64,000 bases of DNA from contig NC_134840.1 in NCBI RefSeq assembly GCF_965363235.1, positions 57,902,793 to 57,966,792 on the forward strand, written 5' to 3'. The notes below the pieces were generated by a model. That model was not told the DNA's origin and did not search any database. It was given only the letters and a program-made list of their open reading frames with translations. This stretch comes from Mytilus galloprovincialis (lineage: Eukaryota > Mollusca > Bivalvia > Mytilida > Mytilidae). The position numbers and the translations under genes were made by a program. This document shows, piece by piece, positions 23,801 through 35,449 of the stretch. Positions within the stretch are counted from its first letter, which is position 1; each line of letters opens with the position of its first letter.

Positions 23801-26087
23801 AGTATATTAAGATATATTTTAAATTTTATCTGGCAATGTAGAAAGTTTTCTATTTCACAAACTAGCTTATAAAGCCTATTTTTGTAATGAAACATTTGTT
23901 TGAATATCTTCTGAATAGGGATGTAGTTACTGTAAAAGCGAAATAGTAGTTTAAAAGTTAACGATTTAAATCTCTTAAAATTGTTTACATTTTGTCTCAC
24001 ACATGGTATTGAACTTAAAATAGACAAAATACAATATATGGTTCAATTTGTTTTGTTTAAAAGTGCTTTGTTAGGTTTCTTAATTACCTTAGTCAAAATT
24101 TAAGACAGGTGTTTTTATATCGGCTGTATATTTATTATCAAATATGATATATCTAAACATGCCCTTGCTATAAATAATATATAAATAGGCTATCAATAGG
24201 ATTCCCCAGGTAAAAATTTCCAATAAAAAACCCTATGATCTTGTCCTATCATTAGCTGAAATGAAAATGAAAAAATCCCCAACTGTCAAATGATCGCTAT
24301 TCTACCTCTAATTACTGTCAAAGGAACTTGTAAGTTGAATTGATCAATAATTTTGGGGAAAATTATGTAATAACCGAAACAGTTAAAGCAACTTTCTTAA
24401 TTTCTAATTTTTTTGTAATTCTGTAATATATATACGTTTTATTTTGAGATTGAAGTAAAAATAAAGAACAATTCTTATTTGTTAGTACCTAGCATGTATA
24501 GTTTTCAGCATTTTTCATTGAGAGCTTGAGGGCCATCAGTGAAGGGAAATGCTCTGTAATATATACTTGTTTCATTATCATTACCTGCACATTTTTTCGG
24601 GATATTTTAACGAATGTTTCAAATGAATGTTAATAACATAAGAATAAGGTTCTCTTGTTCCATTTGCAGATGCCTTTGCTGTTTTTTTTTTTTTTTTAAA
24701 TCTCAATTGTTTGCATTCAAGTTATTTCATGTTTTCTTGTAACACTAGCTTAACGTGCAAAGGGGATTACCGTCTTATATTTTAAGAATTAAGTAAACAA
24801 GTTTTGGTAATTTTTGAGGAACTATTACGTAGGCTTTGTATAAATTTCCTAGGTTCAATAGACTTGTACACAAGATACAGGACTACTCTTGTCTTAAAGA
24901 ACTCAAAAGTATTTTTTTGTTTTACTTTTTTAACTTTAAATCACATGAAGAAGGTTCAGTTTTATCTTCACTTATATCTAGTAGAGTATTCGTTTTCGTG
25001 TAATTTTAGGAAGTACGTTTCAATTTAAGTTATATTGTGTCAATTCTATATATGAAGCTCGAACATAATTATATGTACAGTGGCAACTATTGCACGTGTA
25101 TCATGACGAGAATGTGAAAAAGGGAATTACATATCATATGTACTCTGCTTTAATACTAGACCGACATAATGAATCGGATTGTTAGCAGGCTAGTTCACAA
25201 CCGTAAACAGTACGCAGGGAGACGTGTCACCCAACCTAGTCATATTATAATGTCTCCAAGTTGAAAATCATATGTTATCTTCTTAGTGTTGCGTACTCTG
25301 TAAATACTAATTTTCAAGTCTCTGGTTTGATTCAACAGGAAATAAAACCCTCAAACTCGAGACATGTTCGCTACATTAAAGTATTGTGCATACGTAGCAA
25401 TTTGTAATAGATCTGAACTGAATCAGGTTAATCAATTAAAGTAAGAGCGACTTTTAAATCAAATTTTGATTAAAAGAGAATACAAAATACAGTATCTCCA
25501 ACTTTATTTTGATTTTCGAATCGGACAGTATGAGAAATTAAATAATTCAAAGCTATTGCTGAAGGTACTTTTTACAAAAAAATGTTAATGCTATTACTAA
25601 AATACCCGGCTCAACATGACTGCGAACATCTGTTAAATGTCAAATAATTTTTATGAATAATCTCACTGATAACTTCATATTAAGTAAGCAATGAAGGTTA
25701 TTGATAAGCAGAAATTTACCAAGAAATTGGCTATATTTGATTTTACGTGTGTAAGAGTACTTATCTTTTCGTGATAAAGCTATAAGACCGTTGTAATTCT
25801 TTCCTATGTATATGTTTATGTGTTATCTGTTACAATTTGAACATCGGTATACTACTGTTGCCTTTATTTAAAAAGGGAAAATAACAGCGATCTTTACCAA
25901 AAATATTAAGACTTATAAATATACCATTATGTAACAGAAATTCAAATAAAATGTACAATATATATATAAAAAAGTATAATGTATACTTCATACAAAAATT
26001 TCCTTTAATATAGAATATGATAATTTTAATGTATATTTTTCGCATTAATTACTTAAAATAATGTGTATCTTATTGTTTTGGTTTCAG
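23801..26087. other. AT-rich upstream region of the TNF-ligand gene
   Basis: No coding exon, RNA gene or repeat is recognised. The first exon and promoter of the TNF-ligand gene should lie here or further upstream, because the first visible exon begins with a splice acceptor at 26,087. I cannot pick the promoter by eye. Confidence 0.45.
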
Positions 26088-26229
26088 ATCCATTTTGACG
26101 CTTCATTATTAATTCAAAACGATGGATCTTCCTATACCATGTCGTACTACTCAATTGCCAAGAAACTGCAGAGTTTAGCGTTCACCGTTTACTTTAACCC
26201 TAGGACCTTTTATAATAAAACTGAAAGAT
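26088..26229 (+). promoter_or_regulatory. 5' leader with two upstream open frames
   Basis: The exon begins after 'tttggtttcag'. Before the main ATG (26,230) there are two upstream ATGs. The first (MDLPIPCRTTQLPRNCRV, from about 26,111) ends inside the leader. The second (MSYYSIAKKLQSLAF...) begins at about 26,139 and runs past the main start to stop at 26,264. The second overlaps the main coding start and would repress its translation if used. Whether this leader is transcribed is inferred from the splice acceptor only. Confidence 0.5.
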
Positions 26230-27937
26230 ATGGATATCAAACTAACACCCCAACTCAGTACTAATGATTTTATCAATGAAATAACCGAAACTGATTCTAA
26301 ATTGCCTGATATTTGCATCAAAAGAAGCAGTAGTAACGAGGATGACATGCAACAAGAAGAAGAAATTTCAAGCGGATACAGCTCAAATTTAACTCTAGAT
26401 GAGCAGCAAGAAACACAAGATTCGCTTCTTTCTAACCAGAAGAACTTCAGCAGAAGTATAGAAAGTGGAACTATGATATCCTATGACGATAGTGCAATAA
26501 GTTTAACAATTGATCCCATTATTGAAGATCAAAATCAAATACCTACAACTCAGAATACGTTGTTAGAACAGAACAATGGTACTGATAACAATATTAAATA
26601 TGCATTATCAATTCAAAAGACATGGCTCTGTTTATTACTGTCCATGACTTTTAATGTTTTGTTCATCGTGTCCATTGTTGTCTGCAGTTTATTCTTTAAA
26701 ACAGACAATGCAGAAAAATCTTCACCACCATCCTTATGTGTTCTAGAAAGTCACAAAACCCCATTGTGTTCAAATTCTTCATCAGTACATCTTCAGTATT
26801 TAGTTCACGTCGTAAGTAACTTTTAACATTATTAAAACTTTTATCATAGGTATTAAAATTACATAAAAGCGGAAGATCTGACATACATGAGACACCAAAT
26901 TTGTTAACTGTAATTTAATTGTATGAACATTTTGTTGTTTGTCTCTCTATTATATTGATGTTAATTTCGAATCCTCTGATTTAACGCATGATATTTTCAT
27001 TATTAGATGCAAATTAGAGACAATCAAAGTCTACACTCAGGAGCTGCACAGACCTACATTTCATTTCATAGCAATAAAGGTAAGTTGATATTTCGTGGAT
27101 ATTCTATTCATTTTTATGTAATTGTTCCATTTCAATATCTCGAATGTATAACTGATAACGCTAATGTTTATTCTCGCATACAACCTTCAGCGTCGGATTT
27201 TAGAAGAAATAATAGAATATACATAAATTTTAAAAAGAGCACACATGTAGATTTATGTCCCTTAATGATAATTCAGAAATTATGAAAAAAAGATAAATGT
27301 TTATGTATACTTTAAGGTCCTTTATAGCTTGCTGTTCGGTGAAAGCCTATGCTACGTGTTGAAGACTGTACTTTGACCTATGATTGTTTACTCTTACAAA
27401 TTGTGAAATTGATGAGAGAGTTGTTTCATTGGCACTCATACCACATCTACGAAATCTGTTTAAATAGCAGGAAATTCGTATTTTTAATGACTTTTTTCCA
27501 TTATGGTTTTTATTACAGGTGATGGTAAAAAGGACATTATTCCTAGCGTTTTGATGACAAGTACAAAATCAGCACACCGTCTTGAAACAAGAAAAGAAGT
27601 TTTGTTATTTAAAAACAACAAAATAATTATCCGAAAATCAAGCACATACTTTGTATCCGTCCAGTTGCTGTTCAAACGAGAATCCAGGTTGAATCACACT
27701 ATTCAAGCCAATGTTGAAGTCAAACTAATAAAGAAAACCCGTCTAGAATTTGACAATATTACCCTTTTGACAAAAACACTACCAATTTGCAACGGTAGTC
27801 AAACTCTTCAAACCGTTCGAATAGTAGAAACTTTTAAACTGAAGGAAGATGATGAAATCAGCATATTGGTGTCGAAACCTGATTTGGTATACAAATGTCC
27901 TACTTGTAATATGGTAACAGTAATTGAAATCAAATAA
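26230..27937 (+). CDS. TNF-superfamily ligand (type II membrane cytokine), three coding exons
   Basis: Exons: 26,230-26,811 (GTC|gtaagt), 27,007-27,079 (attag|ATG ... AAAG|gtaag) and 27,519-27,937 (acag|GTGATG ... TAA). Phases 0 and 1 fit and give 357 residues. Residues 1-131 are an acidic, serine-rich cytoplasmic tail; 132-156 form one membrane segment (CLLLSMTFNVLFIVSIVVCSLFF) with no signal peptide, the type II topology of TNF ligands. The extracellular part ends in a TNF homology domain (about 205-357): strand pattern SSTYFVSVQLLFK matches the G-x-Y-x-VY-x-Q-x-x-F motif, and ETFKLKEDDEISILVSKP matches the F-x-L-x-x-GD-x-x-x-x-V motif. Two Cys (CNGSQ..., CPTC) may form the usual loop disulfide. 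Ligands of this family trimerise and bind TNF receptors in immune and apoptosis signalling. Subfamily unassigned. An AATAAA overlaps the stop codon. Confidence 0.85.
27310..27460. repeat. Dispersed repeat in TNF-ligand intron 2
   Basis: 'cctttatagcttgctgttcgg...tgttgaag.c.gtactttgacctat...attggcactcataccacatct'. Same family as 31,225-31,385, 21,815-21,930, and partial copies at 3,455-3,520, 14,640-14,715 and 40,785-40,830. Non-coding. Confidence 0.7.
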
Positions 27938-28189
27938 AAAGTGGTACAAAGTGGAAAACTGAACTTTAAAAAATCATATGAAGCATGCATTTGCTTGGGA
28001 ACATGATATGCATTTTTTATAATTTTTTTTTTATCGTTTGTTAAAATGAGCTTTCAAAATGTATTTGTTGCCATATTTCTAGTCAAAAAGAATGTGTTAA
28101 CTTTTAGTGTACTTGATATACCAAGATATTGAATTTGTGCATTTATTATTTTATTGTTTTATACTTATATGTTTGTTTGGCTCAATTAG

Positions 28190-29120
28190 AATGAACTAGT
28201 CTTCAAATATGCCTTTTTATAGAAACAATCGTTATAAAAACAATAATATTTGTATTCTGATAGAAGGCACTGGAAATGCACAATTTGTAAATAAGCCTTC
28301 TTCGATGGCAGCTTTTATATCTATAAATGGCAGTTTTTATCTATGTAATGTTATGTTAGTTTTTAGTGTATTTGTAGTGTATTCATTGTTCAATTTGTTG
28401 AACAAAAATTTTTTTGTTTCGTTCAAAAGGTTGTTGGAAATTAAATGTTGGAAATATTATGTACAACTGTTACGATGAGTACATTCGATTGGTCGCAAAA
28501 GTAGTTAAACTCATATGTTATTACCATTGTAAAACTACATGCAGTATTTTTAAATGTACAAAAAAGAAGTGAATCATAGGAAATATTCTTTTTAAATAAT
28601 GTAACTTTTCAAGGTACCATGACATCATACTGATATTTTAAGTCCTAAAGTGTATTTGAGGATAAGAAAATAATTGAATGATCCAATATCAAAAGGTGAT
28701 ATCTTCCTAGTTGACGACATTCATATGAAACAGAAATAATTATTTTCGTGTGAACCAATATAATTGCAAAGATTAAATTAGGTACAATGAATTCTTGTTG
28801 TTATCTGCTAGTGAATAGCTATACAGTTACGCTTTATCAATTTGAAATAAGATACATTAATAAAAGTTTATATCTTTATTTTATGACTGAATGACAAATC
28901 AATGATCCGTCCTATCAATTAAATCCATGGGCCATGTCAACGAAAAATGTCCTAAAAGTTTAAAGGTTGATCTTATATAGGAAGTGTCTGCAACATGTCT
29001 ATAAAGGCTACGTTAGGACAGTTCTTATAACGGTTGTCCTATGACAATCATAATAAAAATATGTAGAGAAGTATTATTGTTATTACTGAATTTGATACTT
29101 TATGTTGTAATATATGTATA
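28190..29120. repeat. Post-TNF module, copy 1
   Basis: Matches 29,700-30,610 with clear divergence: 'aggcactg.aa.tgcacaat', 'tgtatttagtgtattcattg', 'cttcctagttgacg', 'ttatctgctagtgaatagct', 'acagttacgcttta', 'aatatgtagagaagt'. It lies 250 bp beyond the TNF stop and may descend from the gene's 3' region. A short open frame (28,209-28,478) has a hydrophobic stretch but no family resemblance. Confidence 0.7.
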
Positions 29121-29369
29121 TAGTGTATCCTTATTATTATATTCTGCTTGCCAAATTGAATAAGCATAGGGAATTTAATTCAACAAGCTATCAAATGTGA
29201 AGACGAGTAATAAAATATTAAAGGAAAAACATGAGATAGTACATTTATCTACACAAAGGTAAAATCTTCTGGTCGTTTTTCGTGGTTTAAATATTCTTAA
29301 GGAAACTTCCTACTAGTAAAATTGTCCGAAAACGGCATTAGCTGTTCTGTTTAAACCGTATTATATAAA

Positions 29370-29640
29370 AATATGGAGATGTTGTATCTTTGCCAATGAA
29401 ATACGCAGTCATGCAGCTTTCAACAATGAGAAAAACCCATACCAAACAGAACGCTTTACAAGGCTCAGACATGAAAAAATATGATACCATTCAATTGAGA
29501 AAACTAACGGCTTGGTTAAGAACAACATGATTTACAGAAAAACAAGTATGACAGACATGAACCAACGACAACCTCTACATGCACCCTTCTGGCTTCTGTC
29601 TTAGAACAGGCACATTAAGGATGGGGGGGGGGGTAAACAT
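29370..29640 (+). repeat. Diverged SINE-like copy between the two post-TNF modules
   Basis: 'gatgttgtatctttgccaatga', 'cttcaacaatgagaaaaacc' and 'gagaaaactaacggc' mark the 11,950-12,225 family in a degraded form, ending before a G-run at about 29,622. Confidence 0.6.
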
Positions 29641-29699
29641 TTATGTGAGCACTCAACAACTTCCATCAACAGGGACACTGGAGTCCGTATAACTTTACA

Positions 29700-30610
29700 A
29701 TCAATTTTTATCGTAGGAGTTTTTGTGAAAAAAGGCACTGTAACTGCACAATCAGTGAATAATCAAGCCTTCTTTGGTGGAAGCTTGTATTTCTATAAAT
29801 TTGAATTGTTGATGATGATGTTATGGTTTTTTTTATTTGTATTTAGTGTATTCATTGCTCAGTTTATTGAACCAAAAAAAAATTGTAAAATTGTTGAAAA
29901 TTATGTGTTTGAAATTTTCTATTTTTAATTTGTATCACGGTTTGTCTTTAAAAATACTAAGTAATTTTTATAATTTAAAAAAAGATGTTAATCATAGGAA
30001 ATATTCCTTGTGAAGTTATGTACATTTTCAAAGTATCATGACACCATACTGCTATTTTTAAGTCCAAAATGTATTTGAGGATAAGAAAAGAGTTATTCAA
30101 GTTTCAATATCAAAGGTCATCACTTCCTAGTTGACGTCACGAAACCGAAAAATATCTTTCATATGGACCAACAGGATAGCAGAGATTTAAATTTTGCAGA
30201 AAGAATAGTTATGTTCGTTATGTTATCTGCTAGTGAATAGCTGTACAGTTACGCTTTATAAATTTGAAAATAAGATTCATTATTAAAACAAGCTTTATAT
30301 CTTTTTATTATGACTTAGTCTAATGACCAAAACAATTATCCGTCCTGTCAATTAAATCCAGATGCCATGTCAACGAAAGTATCCCAGAATATGTCCTAAG
30401 ATACGTATTCGTTCATTATTTAGGGTGGTCTTATGTAGATCTTGTCCGGGACATGTCTTAGAATGTAATGCAAAGCTATTTTTGGAACAGTACTAATAAC
30501 GAGTGTCCTATCACCATTATAACATATTTATTTAATCAATAAAAATATGTAGAGAAGTTTTTATGACTGATTTTTATTCTTTTATATATTGTAATATATG
30601 TATCTAATGC
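29700..30610. repeat. Post-TNF module, copy 2
   Basis: Second copy of the 28,190-29,120 module, same orientation, 1.5 kb apart. A third, more diverged and shorter copy is visible at about 35,965-36,110 ('gtgatgtcatact..tatttttag.c.ag...tgaccacttcctgattg'). No coding exon of the TNF domain is seen in either copy. Confidence 0.7.
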
Positions 30611-30732
30611 AGGACATTATTATAAACTAGTCTTTAGCCTAGATGTGTTATCTTGTTGAAATAAAGAACATTATTGGAAAAAATATATTCAACCTGCTAC
30701 TGAAGCCTCAATTGTGAAGATAAAGAAGGATC

Positions 30733-30752
30733 TCCCCCCCCCCCCCCCCCCG
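30733..30752. repeat. Poly-C run
   Basis: About 20 consecutive C residues. A likely length-variable or assembly-uncertain spot. Confidence 0.9.
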
Positions 30753-31224
30753 AGAGATGGATTTGTCATTTTTTTTCTAACGATATATATATGCAAACCT
30801 TACTCACATGTTAGAAACATTACAACTGGACCTTTACGCCAATTTAGGCTTCGATACCATTTCTACTTATAAGTATTGAAACCTTTCTTGTCGTACAATT
30901 GTCGTCGAACCTACTTGAAAAAGTCGATTTATTTGATACACTAATGGTGAGATAACTTATATAAACGAATCCCTTTCAATTTATATGTTATAGTGTGTCT
31001 TCCTATGTTGTGATGTTACACTATTGTTTCAGATAATGGTAAATGTTTGGTACCAATAAAACGTTTAAACCCACTGCAATTGTTTGTACCTGTCCTAAGT
31101 CAGGAATCTGATGTTCAGTAGTTGTCGTTTACTGATGTGATTCATAAGTGTTTCTCGTTTCTCGTTTTTATATAGATAAGACCGTTGGTTTTCCCGATTG
31201 AACAGTTTTACAATAGTAATTGTT

Positions 31225-31390
31225 GGTGCCTTTTACAGCTTGCTTTTTGGTGTGAGCCGACGCTCTGTGTTGAAAGTCGTACTTTAACATATAATGGTTT
31301 ACTTAAAATGGTTTACTTTTATAAATTGTGATTTGGATGAAGAGTTGTATCATTATCACTCAAACCAAATCTTCTTATATCTTAGTCTTG
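31225..31390. repeat. Dispersed repeat (family of 27,310-27,460)
   Basis: 'ttttacagcttgctttttgg', 'gtgttgaaagtcgtacttta', 'gtgatttggatgaagagttg' and 'aaatcttcttatatct' match the TNF intron 2 repeat. Confidence 0.65.
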
Positions 31391-31606
31391 TTAATCTATT
31401 ACATTGAAAAAGTAAATACCAAAAATACCAAACTCCAAGGAAAATTCCTGAGAAAAAATGTGACAATAATTTTCAACTTTGCTGTTCATTTTTTAAAAGT
31501 TTGTAAGTGTTCGGTAAACAAGAGGTTGCTGATTGATGAATCTTAAAACGCATCATATGATAAAACTGACTTTGTACTTGTTTTGGCTTGCAAACTTTTT
31601 TCATCT

Positions 31607-31653
31607 GAGCGTAACTGGTTGGTCTTGTGTGGATGAAACGCGCGTCTGGCGTA
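31607..31653 (+). ncRNA. Degenerate hammerhead ribozyme copy
   Basis: The plus strand keeps the flanks and right half of the 356-bp-type ribozyme ('gaaacgcgcgtctggcgta', then 'ttggtaccttttg'). The first core element is CTGGTTG instead of CTGATGA and stem II is damaged. It should be inactive. The surrounding 31,570-31,690 resembles the retrozyme unit on the same strand. Confidence 0.7.
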
Positions 31654-32149
31654 TTAAATTTTACACTTGGTACCTTTTGTCTATTAATCGTGTGTTTCTC
31701 TGTCCTATATGTTCTCCCATTTATTTGTATTGTAGTCCTGTCATGTATTGTTGTCATTTTAATGTTATATTTAAAATTGCAATAAAAGAGGGAGGTTTGA
31801 CATGCTATAAAACCAGGTTCAACCCACCATTTATTTTCTTAAAATGTCCTGTACCAAGTCAGGAAAATGGCCATTGCTATATCATAGTTCGTTTCTGTTT
31901 GTGTTACATTTTAATGTTCCGTTTCTGTTGTGTCGTAGTTCTCCTCTTATATTTGATGTGTTTCCCTCAGTTTTAGTTTGTAACCCAGATTTTTTGTTTT
32001 TTTTTTCTCAATTGATTTATGAATTTCGCACAGCGGAATACTACTGTTGCCTTTATTTATATAAACCTTGAAACCAAATTTCAGAAATCCTTAGAGTGAC
32101 TTTTAATGTCGAAAACTTTTTAAATTGAACAAAAGGTAAACGTTGTAAA

Positions 32150-32260
32150 AAGTAAAATTCCAAAAATACTGTACTTCGAGGAAAACTCAAAACGGAAAGT
32201 CCCTAATCAAATAGCAAAATCAAAAGCTCAAACACGTCAAACGCATGGATAATAACTATC
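32150..32260 (+). repeat. Dispersed repeat also found at the duplication breakpoint
   Basis: 'gtaaaattccaaaaatactg', 'gaggaaaactc', 'aaagtccctaatcaaat' and 'aaagctcaaacacgtcaaac' match 52,940-53,018 and 62,403-62,520. This family is the sequence that was interrupted when the ribozyme array arrived. 32,261-32,750 holds nothing I recognise. Confidence 0.7.
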
Positions 32261-32764
32261 TGTAATAAAGTTTTATAAACAACATCTTGAATTTGTTGTC
32301 CATTAGAAATGATTTTGCATCATTTCACGTAGTTGATTTAAAGTTTTATCAATAATTGTGAGCGTTACTGAATATAAAACCTATAATTTAAAACATATCG
32401 TATACATTTGTGATGTTTGTCATGATTTCGACATTTTGAATCTCCATCAAACAATGCCACCAAAGTAACGAAAAAGATCAAAATTGAGAAATAAATAAGT
32501 TTAAAGTTTACAATTATTGATAAAATTTTGATCTTTTTAAATACTTACTAGTATCTCGATACAACATTGCCTCAACTTTGTGTGATATAAAGAAGACATT
32601 GTTTCAATGTCCAACTGATGGTAGTCTTCGGATAAAAGAAACTTATATGAATTCTAATATTTTATAAAACTTTTAGCTATTTATTGGAAAGTAGAATACT
32701 TCTTTTACAAACATTTTGGTTATTTTTGACACTACAATCCACATATATCGGGTACTAGCATCAT

Positions 32765-33010
32765 TAAAAGAGGGACGAAAGATACCAAAGGGACAGTCAA
32801 ACTCATAAATCGAAAATAAACTGACAACGGCTAAAAATGAAAAAGACAAACATACAAACAATAGTACACACGACACGCCATAGAAAACTAAAAAATAAAC
32901 AACACGAACCCCACCAAAAACTAGGGGTGATCTCAGGTGCTCCGGAAGGGTAAGCAAATCCTGCTCCACATGTAGCACCCGTCGTGTTGCTTATGTGATA
33001 ACAAATCCAG
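32765..33010 (-). repeat. Dispersed repeat shared with SLC16 intron 3
   Basis: 'gacgaaagataccaaaggga', 'aataaactgacaacg', 'aacaacacgaaccccac' and 'gtgctccggaagggtaagca' match 50,950-51,150 and 60,413-60,613. It lies just beyond the 3' end of the Penelope-like element on the minus strand, so it may be part of, or a frequent partner of, that element. Confidence 0.7.
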
Positions 33011-35440
33011 TAAATAGTCTAATTCGGTAGGTCACATTCATGAAAGGGAAGGGGATCGTAGTTACGACGTAAGGAACATATCCGATATCATTGTAAAACG
33101 GTTATTCCATAACGGTCAACCAAATCGTGATGGCGTTCGTAAAATGTACGAAGGGATGATTTCAACTTCACCATTTAGAACTCTTGGTTTAATATCTCCC
33201 TTGTGAGCAGCAACTCTCTATCAAGAAAATCATGATAGGAAATGCAAGCACGGAAATATCGTATCAAAAATACCCCTTATGCAGGTGATGCTGGAATGTT
33301 GCTACTTAGAAATGGAAAGTTCACAATTGGAAAGCTGAAATCATCTCTTTTATAGTAAAGTTGTTTTCAACCGACCCTCATTGTCAGTTTCTAGATGAAA
33401 GTCAAGATATGAGGCTGACTTAACTGTATCTGTAGTTTCCTTTATCTCTAGTTCGATGGGATAGATGCGTTCCACATAGTCACCACATTTTGAATTATTT
33501 AGTGAAAGAACATCATATATATAGCGGAAAGAAGAGTTAAAGGATACCGCTAACTTCTTATGTTTCTTCCTGCATGAAGTCAGCCTCATAATAATAAAGA
33601 AACAAGTTTTTTTCCCATTGGAATGCCGACAGTCTGTTAAAAAAACATGTCCTCCGAACGTAACAAATATGTTGTCAATCAAGAAATCAAGCATCTTGAT
33701 AATATCAGTTTCAAAGAATTTTTTGTTTGAATCAGAGTGATCTTTTACAAAGTAGGATTTATTTCTCCCTAAGACTAGATACTTATATCTACGTTGGCCA
33801 TTCTTTTTTATGAAGCAAAGCAATACCAACTCTTTCAATTTGTCTTTTAGTTTGGAATGTGGAATACTTGTGTAAAGAGTAGAAAAGTCAAATGTTTTGA
33901 TACTATTACAATATGAAAGAGAGTTAGATTGTATGTACTCTAAAAGATCTTTGGAATGTTTAAGTATCCTTATCTGATTCATGCAACCTCTAGAATAGGC
34001 AGTTTCACAATAACTTTGGAGCCCATCTTTGATTGCTGATAAAATAGATGTTAATAATTTAGAAAGAGGTTTCGTGGAGCACTTGGAAGACCCAACAATA
34101 TACCGTTGTTTGTAAGGACACTTATGTAGTTTAGGTATCCAATACAGTGATGGAAGATCCAGTTCTTCATCTTTGGTTGAAATTCCAAAGGAACATAGAA
34201 CAGACCTATGATTATCCAGGATTTCCTCTTTGGTAAGTGTCATGAGAGTATATGTTGAGTTTCCAAGTGAATTGTCAATACATAATTCGTTTATCAAGCA
34301 GTTAATGTAATGAGTTTTACACACAGAAACGATGGTGTTTAGGGCTTTATCTGCGGGGACAACAACATAGTTGTCATGAAGGTAGGATAAGTGTTTTGCA
34401 ACATTTGGGTCTTTAAAGATCGACGTAGCATGGGCATTGATAGACCCATTCAGTTTCTTAATTCTGACTTGTATCAACGACCTCACTGCCTTAATCCATT
34501 CGGAAAGAGTGTCTACTTCTTCCTTCTCGCGCTTAGCCCATTGCCTGACATAGTCCTCGACTGAATCCATCAAAATTTTAAAGTTGTATTTCCAATTGAT
34601 GGATTTAGGCTCACGATATATCGGACCTTTCGATAACACATTTCGTAGAGGAGAGTTATTAACAATGTTGAGGTCACCGGTAAAAACGTGACCAGCCGGA
34701 TTATATGTGAATCGGGAACAAGCACAAGTGCAATCAGGAGGTTTAGACTTGAAGTCGTCAATATCGAGATCCTGCAAAACGTGTTTGTAATTGAAAATTT
34801 TAGTTGCAATAGGTTTGGTATAGGTATAAGAAATGATTGGTCCAGACTGGTCTTTGAAATAAGGAAGTATTTTCGATTGAACTAATTTATGATGAAGGAT
34901 ATTGCCTAAGTTGACGCCATTGAGACCTTTGTTGTCAAAGGAAATATTAAGGAAAGATCTTTTCTCTTTTTCATCTTTTCTAATGCAGACTGGCTTGAAA
35001 AGTCTGTGACTTGCAATATCCGAAATTATAGCTTCAAGTTTGTATTGGTTTGAATGAGGGTTTGTAACAGTGTATTCCAAACATAAATTGAACAGAGAAT
35101 GAAGTTTTGAAAGGGGTAATGAATAAAGTTTCGTGCGAATGTGATGAATACCTAACGGCTTTTGTATAAATGGCAGCAAGTCATTAACAGAGACATAATG
35201 CAGAGAAGGTGATGTATAATGACGGTGACCATGACTGCGTCTACGTCGAGGAGTCGAGTTGGAAATTTTCATCATAATAACCGAGTTACACGAAGGACTA
35301 GATAGAATACCTATACCATCAATTTTGTCATAATGTGTCGCAGTTCCCAATTGTCTAATCCAGTAGTCCTCTTTTTGTCTACGTAGAGTCGTTGAAAGAT
35401 TAGGATTGTTAGAGCTATGGTATATCTTTTCGAAAAGTCA
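33010..35440 (-). mobile_element. Penelope-like element (PLE): GIY-YIG tail then reverse transcriptase, broken
   Basis: The minus strand has a 666-residue frame (35,350-33,350). Known PLE blocks in order: PLGIHHIRTKLYSLPLSKLH (65-84), a CTCAC cysteine cluster (207-211), VVVPADKALNTIV (329-341), LPSLYWIPKLHKCPYKQRYI (399-418) and FDFSTLYTSIPH (487-498), with the family's YIYPIELEIK- and SASYLD-type blocks before 652. The frame extends upstream as STTLRRQKEDYWIRQLGTA, which resembles the end of a GIY-YIG endonuclease and so places that domain before the RT. Downstream, minus-strand sequence to about 33,010 continues the family tail (RDDFSFPIVNFPFL, FYERHHDLVDRYGI). The copy is broken with a handful of breaks and lacks an intact start. 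PLEs reverse-transcribe their RNA at chromosomal sites and many carry hammerhead ribozymes. PLE identity is secure; domain order is inference. Confidence 0.88.
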
Positions 35441-35449
35441 TGCTACATT

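Noticed and set aside
31533-31976. 147-codon plus-strand frame as a membrane protein
   Set aside because: It runs through the degenerate hammerhead and dispersed-repeat sequence; hydrophobicity comes from T-rich DNA.
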